This document shows positions 25,965-33,326 of a stretch of DNA of 36,037 nt, one piece after another (the stretch's first letter is position 1; the number at the start of each line of letters is the position of its first letter). Location of the stretch: NCBI GenBank assembly GCA_002297645.1, contig DBMH01000351.1:1-36037 (forward strand), read 5' to 3'. The notes under the pieces were generated by a model, which was given only the letters and a program-made list of their open reading frames with translations, made no database searches and was not told the origin of the DNA. Made by a program: the position numbers and the translations under genes. This stretch comes from Rhodanobacteraceae bacterium UBA703. Its GTDB lineage: Bacteria; Pseudomonadota; Gammaproteobacteria; Xanthomonadales; Rhodanobacteraceae.

Positions 25965-26515
25965 ATGTTCAGCTCCTTTATGTACTCGAATACTGGCGGG
26001 ATGGAATCGAGTAGCGGTTGAATCGTGGTCATCGAGATCGCGTCCCAGAAGTGCATGACCTCCTGCCAGTTCACATTCCCGCGGTGTGCGCCGATGTTGT
26101 TCCTTACTTGGATGATGGCCTGCTCGGTTGCCGCCTTAGCGGTCGTATAGGCCTTGTAGAGTTCCTTCGCGTGTTGGTTTTCCGCCTGCGTGACGCCGCG
26201 ATAAGGGCGGTTCGCCCGATCCGCGGGATCGAACACCGTCGCCTTCATCACGTTGCCTTGGAGCGTATCGAACACTTCGAGAAGCGATCGCAGTTCGATG
26301 AAGACGTATTTAAGGATCAGCTTCTTGCGATACCCGTCGTGCGTCTTCCGATGCATGTCCGCGAGATGCAAGATGTCCTCCCAGATGTATTGGGATTGCA
26401 GAAGCAGGCTGGCTGCTTCGTTGCCGGGAAACCACGCTTCCGGATTGCGTAGGTGAACGGGGTGGAACACCCCCGATGGGGTTTGCGCGTCGAGAATTTC
26501 GTCCAGCGCGTCCAT
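25868..26515 (-). CDS. HEPN-like protein with an RxxxxxH motif
   Basis: A 215-residue, mostly helical protein. Residues 138-144 read RNNIGAH followed by RGN, matching the Rx4-6H active-site pattern of HEPN ribonucleases. The motif lies after a long helix (AKAATEQAIIQV), as usual for this fold. HEPN proteins are often RNase toxins or effectors of abortive defence, but some are inactive. The ATG at 26513-26515 has AGGA seven bases upstream. The frame is open further upstream, to an ATG at 26,761, but the intervening ~40 residues look non-coding. No cognate antitoxin (MNT-type nucleotidyltransferase) is adjacent. HEPN assignment rests on the motif and helical context only. Confidence 0.72.
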   Translation of the reverse strand: MDALDEILDAQTPSGVFHPVHLRNPEAWFPGNEAASLLLQSQYIWEDILHLADMHRKTHDGYRKKLILKYVFIELRSLLEVFDTLQGNVMKATVFDPADRANRPYRGVTQAENQHAKELYKAYTTAKAATEQAIIQVRNNIGAHRGNVNWQEVMHFWDAISMTTIQPLLDSIPPVFEYIKELNIYEWNRIPREGTIEILGTVLYADDFDPEDSRA

Positions 26516-27119
26516 GGTTCGATCCTGTCGATCTATAGGGAGTCTGGCCGCCATTGTGGGGGTTGAGCGTCCCGCGCAGTCGCGGGCGCTCAGGACGCCT
26601 GTGCGACGAGTTGTCTCGCTGCAGGGCGCCTTTGTACAGCAGGTACCCCATTTCATGTAGAGGAATTCCGTGCCGTCTTCGTTCGGCTTGAAGTCGTAGA
26701 GCTTATACATCGGCCGCAGCTTCTCGCTTCTCGACTGAACCGCCCAGCCTTTCTTAGCCATCCTCGAGACATAATTTGCCGGGTACCTGACTGCCTTGCC
26801 GCCGAGACACGTGCTGGCGGAGCGGCTACAACGTGCCGCGCAGCGGGCTGCAATCTTAGATTGAGCGGCTGCTGCGGTGCATGGGATTTCAGCCATTTTT
26901 TCCACATCCCGCCATTCTAGGAAGCTTCCCTAGTGCAGGGAAAAGGGGAGTTTCCCTGCATCGCTTTGCGGCGTATATTGGCTGCCGGTTGCCGTCGCCT
27001 GCCGCATGCGCCCCTCGGGGTAAGACGAAGACGGAGTAAAGCGCAGACCTTCCTGAAACCATTGTTTCCATGGGCGGCCCGCAATGCATGCACCGGATAT
27101 GCGCCCAGGAGCACAAACA
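26516..27119. other. Gap between divergent genes, with a possible remnant ORF
   Basis: About 600 bases with no confident gene. On the minus strand, 26,761 down to ~26,640 encodes MAKKGWAVQSRSEKLRPMYK then LYDFKPNEDGTEFLYMKWG, which looks like real protein and is in frame with the HEPN gene. The next ~40 codons, rich in Cys/Arg/Thr, do not look like protein. It may be a decayed small gene. The right part (26,910-27,119) should contain the promoter of the 503-residue gene; no clear boxes were found. Confidence 0.35.
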
Positions 27120-28631
27120 ATGGATATCCCGCAGTTGAAGCTGCTGGCCGGTCGCGTTCGCGATCAGCTCCAGCAATCGTCCTGTCTGGTGGGGCACAGC
27201 CAAGCCCTGGATCTGATCGCTGCACTTCCTGGCCTGCGTAACTGGCCTGAAGTGATGGCCTTTCCCGAACGTGTCGCCGCGTGCACGCTCGACGTCAACG
27301 CTGCTACGCGCTTGGCCTATCGGATCAACAGGAAATTTTCGTTGGACGTAGGCGCGAAAGAGTTGATGACATCGTTTGCCGAGACGGGGGTTTCGGTACC
27401 GCGCAACGTGCTCCAAGTATGGCCCGGCGGTCCGTTGCCCGGGGTCTACGTCACCGGTTCGGAAACGGCGATCAGCGCCTTGCTCGCACGCTATGAGGAA
27501 GCCACCGACGGAGGCTTGGTGTATGCCGAGCGCGCGGCCAGTGGGTGGGAGGGAAGCATCGATCTTGGCGAATACGGCCTGTGGTCGAGTGGGATAGATC
27601 GGTTGCCCAGCGGAACCCTGTTGGTCGTCGGTCCCCTGCAACTGGATCAGACCCTGTGGGAGGACGCATCGAAGCGACTGGAGATGGCATGTCTGCATGC
27701 GCTCAATTCGGAGCATCGCGTGGCGGTCCTGGTAGATACGCCGACGCCGGATAGCTTGTGTGAAGACGTGGATCTGATGGTCAGGACGATCCAAGAACAA
27801 AACAGCGATCTCCACACAGCGTTGCGCGGCGTGGTCGCCGACGATGGCGAACTCAGGGATCGCCGGCCGTTTACGAAAGGCTATTCGAGGCCGGTGGCGA
27901 TCAAGGTGCAGGCGGATACGGGGGCCATTCCGAGAGCAGTATTGGAGCCTCTGCGTCGAGAACTTGCTGCGCGCACGTGCGGCATGGTGCTGTTCGGATC
28001 GTCGGTGCTCAGTGAGCACCGCGCTTGCGAGCAGCTGTCCGCAGCATTGGCGTTGACCGAACACGCGGGTCCGGCGGCTCGCATCATGTCCCGACACCGC
28101 GGCACGCCAGCGAAGGACTGGATGGTTCCGGAGCCGATGAAGGAGTTGCCATTCCTGCCATCCATCGAAAGCGCGCATGCCCAAGGTTACCGGCGCATGT
28201 TGGTGGACCCGCTTTGCGCGCAAGGAAAGGCTTGGATGGACTACGATGATGTCTTGTTCATCGGAGGGACCTACGGGCACGACGTGATGGATATCGCGTT
28301 GAACATGGTCGCGAATAGCGGTCGGAGGGAGGCCGATGCACTACAGCGGATCGTCGCCGTACTTGGTGTGTTGCAGATCCAAGGCAAGCGAGGCGTGTCT
28401 ACCGCAAGTGACCTGTTCCTGCGCGGCAATGCCGTAGGCCCGGAGGGAAAGGAATGGGAGGCGTTCGAGGCGTTCCTCAGATCCCATCGAGTCGTCCGCT
28501 GGGAAGACGAGCTATCTTCCCTGTTGGATACTGGCACGGTGACGGCCGCCGGCATACGGAAGTCAAATCCGAGAAACACGCGATTGCGGGAATTCCTTTC
28601 GCAGCGCCGAGAGCCGAATAAAGCCTCCTGA
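27120..28631 (+). CDS. Unrecognised 503-residue protein with glyoxalase-related N-terminus
   Basis: The start is the ATG at 27120 with AGGAG eight bases upstream. The first ~50 residues (LKLLAGRVRDQLQQ...VGHSQALDLIAALPGLRNW) match a short helical motif found at the start of proteins labelled glyoxalase-related, common on plasmids and integrative elements. The rest (residues 60-503) is soluble and alpha/beta, with GTLLVVGPLQLDQTLWEDASKRLE, HRVAVLVDTPTPDSLCEDVD and MVLFGSSVLSEHRACEQL as its most regular blocks. There is no transmembrane segment or clear catalytic motif, and I do not recognise a function. It faces the Rad50-like ATPase gene tail to tail (122 bases apart) and lies in the accessory region. 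Confidence 0.85.
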   Translation: MDIPQLKLLAGRVRDQLQQSSCLVGHSQALDLIAALPGLRNWPEVMAFPERVAACTLDVNAATRLAYRINRKFSLDVGAKELMTSFAETGVSVPRNVLQVWPGGPLPGVYVTGSETAISALLARYEEATDGGLVYAERAASGWEGSIDLGEYGLWSSGIDRLPSGTLLVVGPLQLDQTLWEDASKRLEMACLHALNSEHRVAVLVDTPTPDSLCEDVDLMVRTIQEQNSDLHTALRGVVADDGELRDRRPFTKGYSRPVAIKVQADTGAIPRAVLEPLRRELAARTCGMVLFGSSVLSEHRACEQLSAALALTEHAGPAARIMSRHRGTPAKDWMVPEPMKELPFLPSIESAHAQGYRRMLVDPLCAQGKAWMDYDDVLFIGGTYGHDVMDIALNMVANSGRREADALQRIVAVLGVLQIQGKRGVSTASDLFLRGNAVGPEGKEWEAFEAFLRSHRVVRWEDELSSLLDTGTVTAAGIRKSNPRNTRLREFLSQRREPNKAS

Positions 28632-28647
28632 TTGTCGTCATCCGCAC

Positions 28648-28675
28648 CGGTGCCGCTTTCTGGCGGTGCCGGTAC
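28648..28675 (+). terminator. Possible terminator hairpin after the 503-residue gene
   Basis: An 11-bp stem with two G.U pairs (ACCGGTGCCGC / GCGGTGCCGGT, loop TTTCTG) starts 17 bases after the stop. No T-run follows directly; a TTTTTTTTT tract is 50 bases further on. Weak as an intrinsic terminator. Confidence 0.35.
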
Positions 28676-28753
28676 GGAGCACGATCGAAGCAGGGGTTGA
28701 TCCATGCCGTTCGAAGGAACTTAGGGCTTTTTTTTTCAGTCTCTGCGCACTGA

Positions 28754-31420
28754 TCATCGACCCGGTCGCAGGTCGAGGTGGTCGAGTTCTTCGAGGGTTT
28801 GAACAACGCGCTCAACCGACTCACCGTCAAAGTCATCCCGATTGGCTTCCTCGTGTGTTCCCTTGTTGAGGTAAGTCCAGATCAGGTTGTTCTCAGGAAT
28901 GCCGAGAATGCGGCCATAGGCTGCTACGAGGGCGCCCTTGTTGGTGTGGTTGAAGGTGCGAGCATCGTTGAGCCTCTTGAGCAGTGCTTCGCAAAGGTTG
29001 CGCAATGCCGGTTCGGCATTGACGCCAGGAAGCAGAAGGTTCAGGACCCCCTGATCGTGGCTGCCCAGCCAACGCCATACCTTTTCGGACAGCATCTCCA
29101 AAGCTTGGCGTGATGCGGCGAGTGCGTCGCGATCGTTCAGCGCGTTCCTCGCGGCCCTGGCCTTGGCGATGTAGTTCGCACTCGGCACATTGCCCGTTAC
29201 GCGGGGCTGGTAGTTTCCATCGTGGTGACGAAGCAAGTAGACCTTGCAATTGCCACGTCGCTGGACGGGCAGGTGCTGCTGAACATCCTTGATGAACTCG
29301 TTGCTGTGGCAGGTCACAACGAGCTGGGTCTGCGCAAAGTGGTCGCTCTCGAAGATCGTTTCCCGGATGCCGCCTCGATGGTCGTGGTCAATGGCATTGA
29401 TGGCGTCGTCGAATACGATGACGGGGCAGCCGATGTCTTTGGCCTTGGCCAGCAGGATGGCTAGCCCAAGGCATCGGATGTGCCCTTCGCTAAGGATTTG
29501 GAGCGCGTCGACTCGTCTCTTCGGATCTCCGCGGAGAACAATCTCGATTCGCTCTTCGCCCGTCAAAGGAAGGTGGAGAGTCGCGAGCTTGTCCGCATCC
29601 AGATCGTTCCGGTTGAATGCGTTGTAAAGGTCCGTGGCAGTTTCATTGAGACCGGCCATGAGCTGGCCCGGAAGCTGGTCCCGATAGGCTCTCAATGTCT
29701 GCAGAAAGCTGTCGTAAGCCGCCTTGAAGGGTGTGTCGCGCGCAATGTCCTGCCGCTCCTGTTCGATCTGCGCGATTAGCTCTGCGTTGGCGGCGTCGAA
29801 GGCCTGGATTCTTGTGTTGGCGGCTTGGAGGTTTTCGCGCAGTCGCTGTCGCTTCAGGTCCTGGGCCTGGACCTTGAGCTGGAATTCCGCAAGACGCCTC
29901 CGCTCATCAAGGTGAGGCTGTCGCGCTTGTTGGGCGGCACGGGAAGCAGCATCCTGCGCTGTCATTCGCTCGGCGATGGCTTGCAATTCATCGAAGGAGG
30001 GAATATCCGCTTGAGGGGCCTCGGGCGGCGGATAGACGCTGGTCCACCAGGAGCCGGTGGGTTCTTCGGGCAACCCTGTGAGATACCGTCCAGTTTGGGT
30101 ATCTCCTTCTTGCTGGGCCACGACGAATGCTGCCAGCGATCCCAACACTTGGCGAAGCTGGCGTGACGCACGTGTAACGTCCACCTGTGCCGACTGACGG
30201 CTTTCCTGCAGTTGCCCTAGGGCCTGAAGTTGCTGGAGCTCCATGGTTGCCTTGTCGAAAGGATTGCTGGCGACGCGTCCCTGCCCAGCCAGCGGTGTGT
30301 CGCAAGCCGGGCAGCGGTCCCCGACGGTCCCTTGTAGCGCAAGTACTGCCTCATATAGACCTTTAAACGAGACCTCGTCGCTCTGGACGCGAAGAGCGGT
30401 GGTGATGCCGTCCAGGTCGCTCTGCTTTTGGTGTGCGCTCTCGAAGGCATCCCGAAGAGCTTGACCGGTGACGCCCGTGATAGGCGCAGGTATGGCTTCA
30501 AGAATGCCGTCAAGCTCTTGGAGACGCCCCGGTGCATCGGTGCTTCCAATCAATCGTTTGAGGTTGGCGTAGGTCGTGGCAGCGGCATAGGCTGCTGCCA
30601 GTTCGGCTTCCTCACTGTCGAGCTTCTGGAGTGCTTCGCCTTCGCCCTGAACCATTTCCTGATCGGCGGCCAGAGCGACGCGACGCGCACTCAGCGTGTT
30701 CTGCTTTTCATCTATCAATACAAGCTGGCCATCAATACCTTCGTTGAAGTGACTCACGAAGTCGTTGAACTGATCCATGCCGAAAAGAGTGGCAATAAGC
30801 TCCGCTCGCTGTGCGTTGGGGCGAGCTGCAATCCGGGAAAACGCGTCGATACGATTCTTCTCGATGAAGCAGAAACGGTAGCCGTCGGCGTTGGCTGTGA
30901 CGTCGACTTCGCGGCCCTGATGATCGGTTGCCTTGAGTACCGGAGTTTCGAAGCGGCCAGCGTGCAGGTTCGCAAGGTAGGTTCTTGCCGCGATGCGCTT
31001 GGTTCCTGCTTCCTCGACATCTCCGAGGAGGGCATATTCCAAGGCTTCGCATAGACTTGTCTTGCCGCTTCCGTTCGGGCCGTAGAAGAGAAGAACCTGC
31101 TGCGCCAGATCAAAAGGCTCTGCGGTCATGAAACCACGGAATGGTCCCAGGGTCAGATGCCTCAATCGGACCCATGGCCACGTACCGCGCTCCACTTCGA
31201 CTTCGGCCGGAGGAGCCTCGTCTGCGGTCTGCGCGAAGTGTTGGCGCATCAATCCTACGAGGCAGCTTGACCGCTGGCTGCGTTGGCGGGACGTTCCCGC
31301 GATTACATCGAAGTGGGCCAGTATCAGATTGGCCAGGCGGCGTACATCCGCAGATGTCGGCTGTTCCGGTTGATAAAGCCATCGTACAAAGCGCCCGAAA
31401 TCCTGTCTGGCGGAAGCCAT
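28754..31420 (-). CDS. Rad50/SMC-like ATPase with zinc-hook-type CPAC
   Basis: An 888-residue ABC-type ATPase. Residues 1-85 are an unusual helical extension; the ATPase head begins with the strand WVRLRHLTLGPFRGF. Walker A GPNGSGKT is at 114-121, followed by the first coiled-coil arm (~240-360), CPAC at 370-373 (half of a Rad50-type zinc hook) and a second Glu/Gln/Arg-rich arm (~395-565). The second half has the signature LSEGH (643-647), Walker B PVIVFDD (666-672) and the VVTCHS switch. A ~150-residue helical tail ending NKGTHEEANRDDFD...LEELDHL lies beyond the ATPase. This build is seen in defence ATPases (Lamassu LmuB-like, RloC-like) and repair proteins; I cannot assign a named system. 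A GGGGGAG ribosome site precedes the ATG at 31418-31420. Confidence 0.9.
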   Translation of the reverse strand: MASARQDFGRFVRWLYQPEQPTSADVRRLANLILAHFDVIAGTSRQRSQRSSCLVGLMRQHFAQTADEAPPAEVEVERGTWPWVRLRHLTLGPFRGFMTAEPFDLAQQVLLFYGPNGSGKTSLCEALEYALLGDVEEAGTKRIAARTYLANLHAGRFETPVLKATDHQGREVDVTANADGYRFCFIEKNRIDAFSRIAARPNAQRAELIATLFGMDQFNDFVSHFNEGIDGQLVLIDEKQNTLSARRVALAADQEMVQGEGEALQKLDSEEAELAAAYAAATTYANLKRLIGSTDAPGRLQELDGILEAIPAPITGVTGQALRDAFESAHQKQSDLDGITTALRVQSDEVSFKGLYEAVLALQGTVGDRCPACDTPLAGQGRVASNPFDKATMELQQLQALGQLQESRQSAQVDVTRASRQLRQVLGSLAAFVVAQQEGDTQTGRYLTGLPEEPTGSWWTSVYPPPEAPQADIPSFDELQAIAERMTAQDAASRAAQQARQPHLDERRRLAEFQLKVQAQDLKRQRLRENLQAANTRIQAFDAANAELIAQIEQERQDIARDTPFKAAYDSFLQTLRAYRDQLPGQLMAGLNETATDLYNAFNRNDLDADKLATLHLPLTGEERIEIVLRGDPKRRVDALQILSEGHIRCLGLAILLAKAKDIGCPVIVFDDAINAIDHDHRGGIRETIFESDHFAQTQLVVTCHSNEFIKDVQQHLPVQRRGNCKVYLLRHHDGNYQPRVTGNVPSANYIAKARAARNALNDRDALAASRQALEMLSEKVWRWLGSHDQGVLNLLLPGVNAEPALRNLCEALLKRLNDARTFNHTNKGALVAAYGRILGIPENNLIWTYLNKGTHEEANRDDFDGESVERVVQTLEELDHLDLRPGR

Positions 31421-31630
31421 TTCTCCCCCTGCATGTCATGACTTGTTTGCCTTCCCTCGCCATCGTACTAACAAACGGGATCATCGAGACGGAGTCGGTT
31501 CGTGGCATCCTCGGTCGACAGCCGACTGGGCGCGCCGTCGTGCTGTGCATCGAGCCTCGCGGTGCGGGCCTCGCCCCTGCGGGCGTCCATCGTTCCCTAG
31601 CGTGCGCTCGGCTGACGCCTCCGGCCCGCC
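31421..31630. other. Gap between the ATPase gene and the relaxase remnant
   Basis: 210 bases without a gene. It should contain the ATPase promoter on the minus strand, but no convincing -35/-10 pair is seen. Confidence 0.4.
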
Positions 31631-32050
31631 ATGCCGGACCTGCGCGCTTCGCTTGCCAGCGTTGCGACTCTCTCGGAAAACGCATTGGCGGTCGACGTGC
31701 TTGTGGAACGGGGCTTGGCTGAACGGCGCGGCCAGCGCGTAGTCCTCGCGCGCAACCTGCTCGCGACCCTGCGTGATCGCGAGCTGGCAAAGGCCGGGCA
31801 GGACATCGCCGCGGAAACCGGGCTCGTGCATCGCCCGGTCGCCGACGGCCAGCGCGTGGCTGGCGGCTACCGCCGCAGCGTGATGCTCGCCAGCGGGCGC
31901 TTCGCGATGCTCGATGACGGCGTGGGTTTCAGTCTCGTGCCGTGGCGGCCGGTGATCGAGCCGCGGCTGGGCCAGCACCTGGCCGCGACAGTGCGCGGCG
32001 GCGGCGTGTCGTGGGCGATCGGACGGTCGCGGGGACAGAGCATCGGTTGA
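31631..32050 (+). pseudogene. C-terminal fragment of a DUF3363 conjugative relaxase
   Basis: The 139 codons match the tail of VirD2-like relaxases with DUF3363: ERGLAERRGQRVVLARNLL, RELAKAGQDIAAETGLVHRP, ASGRFAMLDDGVGFSLVPW and RGGGVSWAIGRSRGQSIG, ending at the family's normal C-terminus. Full proteins are ~600 residues or more; the HUH nuclease domain with its catalytic tyrosine and histidines is absent. An in-frame TGA lies seven codons upstream of the first ATG, so this is the stump of a truncated gene. It shows that conjugative or mobilisable DNA once integrated here. Confidence 0.85.
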
Positions 32051-32214
32051 TGTTCTTGGATGGATGGTGGGTAGCAACGCGACCCATTGGTCATCGAAGA
32101 TATTGAGCGTTCTCGAGATGCACGGAGATGGACAGATTCTTCTGCTGCAGAATGGGCAGGTGACCGGCAATTCACCCGTGTACGTGCCCGGTCGTTTTCG
32201 AGTTAGGGAGAAGC

Positions 32215-32493
32215 ATGGCGATGGCAGAACGGAAAGAAACGAAGTTCAAGGACATGAAGTCCTGGCTGCTGTGCATGTTGGGTTCGGCGTCGATGCTGGG
32301 GGCGGCACTTGTGACCTATATGCTTGGGCGGTTGTGGCCCGAGTACATCAAGGCACTGGAGCATGAGTCGGTGTTCACGTGGGTTGGCCTCGGGGTCTCT
32401 TGCTGGCTCGCGGGGATTGCCTTGTTGGGCATCATGTTCGCTGCGCTGGGGAAGCGCTGCGGAGAACTGCTGTACCAGCGCTACCTCGATTGA
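32215..32493 (+). CDS. Small two-helix membrane protein
   Basis: A 92-residue protein with a charged N-terminus (MAMAERKETKFKDMK) and two hydrophobic segments, about residues 16-38 (WLLCMLGSASMLGAALVTYM) and 55-79 (FTWVGLGVSCWLAGIALLGI). The tail (KRCGELLYQRYLD) is likely cytoplasmic. AGGGAGA lies four bases before the ATG. It lies between the relaxase stump and the convergent mrfB gene. No family recognised. Confidence 0.75.
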   Translation: MAMAERKETKFKDMKSWLLCMLGSASMLGAALVTYMLGRLWPEYIKALEHESVFTWVGLGVSCWLAGIALLGIMFAALGKRCGELLYQRYLD

Positions 32494-32506
32494 TCCTGGG
32501 GCTTGC

Positions 32507-33326
32507 CTAGCGAGGCAGTCGCGCGAGATACAGCAGGATGCCGGCGAGGCTCTTCAAGTCTTGGCGGTTGTGCACGAGCACCCGCCGCAGATTCACGGCG
32601 GAACCATCGCAGGTAGCCGAGCCAGGCGGCCGGCGCCTCCGATCCCGGCAGGTCGTCCTCGCGCACCACGCCGAGCAGTTTGCGTTCGGCCGTCGTCAGG
32701 CGGCAGTTCTCCCACACGTCCTTCCAGTGCCTGCGCACGGGATGGAGCAGGTCCAGGTGGCCCAATCCGGAGATCGGATCGGGCAGCCGCGCAAGCCGGT
32801 AACGCGTCTTCAGCAGCGGCGCGTCGTAGCACTTGCCGTTGTAACTGACGAGCACGGTATCGGGCTTCAGCCATTGCGCGAAGGTCCGCAGCATCGCGGT
32901 TTCGGCGCCCATCGTGGTGATGGTCAGCTGGCGCAGCCGGAAGCGCCCGTCGGCCAGCCAGTCCGCGGCGCCGATCATCCAGGCGCGCGTGCCGGTGCCG
33001 CCGGCCAGGCCCGTCGTCTCGGTGTCGACGTGCAGCAGGCGCCCGTGGGCGACGGGCTCGCCCCATCGCGCGAAGGTGGTGTCGACCAGCGGGGCGGGGC
33101 ATCCCCAATCCATTACGGCCTCGGTGAGGAACAGCCCGGCCGCGATCTCGGTCCCGGGCACCAGGCGGTCGGACGCTGAGGTACGTGGCCTCGCGTCCTG
33201 CATGCGCGCGCGCTGCTGGATCAGCCGGCGCACGTCGGCGGAGAGCGCCGGCTTCGGCGCCGGCACTGCGGCCGGCTGACCGGATTGCGCGCGCAACTGG
33301 CGCAACCGCGTCGCGAGCGCGCTCAC
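32507..33326 (-). pseudogene. mrfB: MrfB/YprB-like exonuclease, frameshifted near its 3' end
   Basis: A DnaQ-like 3'-5' exonuclease; in B. subtilis MrfB works with helicase MrfA to repair mitomycin C lesions. Exo I (VDTETTGLAGG) and Exo II (SYNGKCYDAPLLKTRYRL) are intact. After AAWLGYLR the frame breaks at about 32,608-32,612. In the next frame the family ending resumes (NLRRVLVHNRQDLKSLAGIL, then LYLARLPR) and stops at 32,507; it carries the Exo III HNxxD aspartate. Read without correction the protein is 281 residues with a scrambled tail ending at 32,481. The shift equals one extra base or two missing. The start is a GTG overlapping the mrfA stop (GTGA). This is either a sequencing or assembly error or real inactivation. 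Confidence 0.87.

Noticed and set aside
25868..26761. An extended 297-residue version of the HEPN protein starting at 26,761.
   Set aside because: About 40 codons between the two protein-like parts look non-coding and the ATG at 26,515 has a good ribosome site.
32064..32366. A 100-codon plus-strand frame overlapping the small membrane protein.
   Set aside because: The overlapping frame at 32,215 has a ribosome site and two clean membrane helices; this one has neither.
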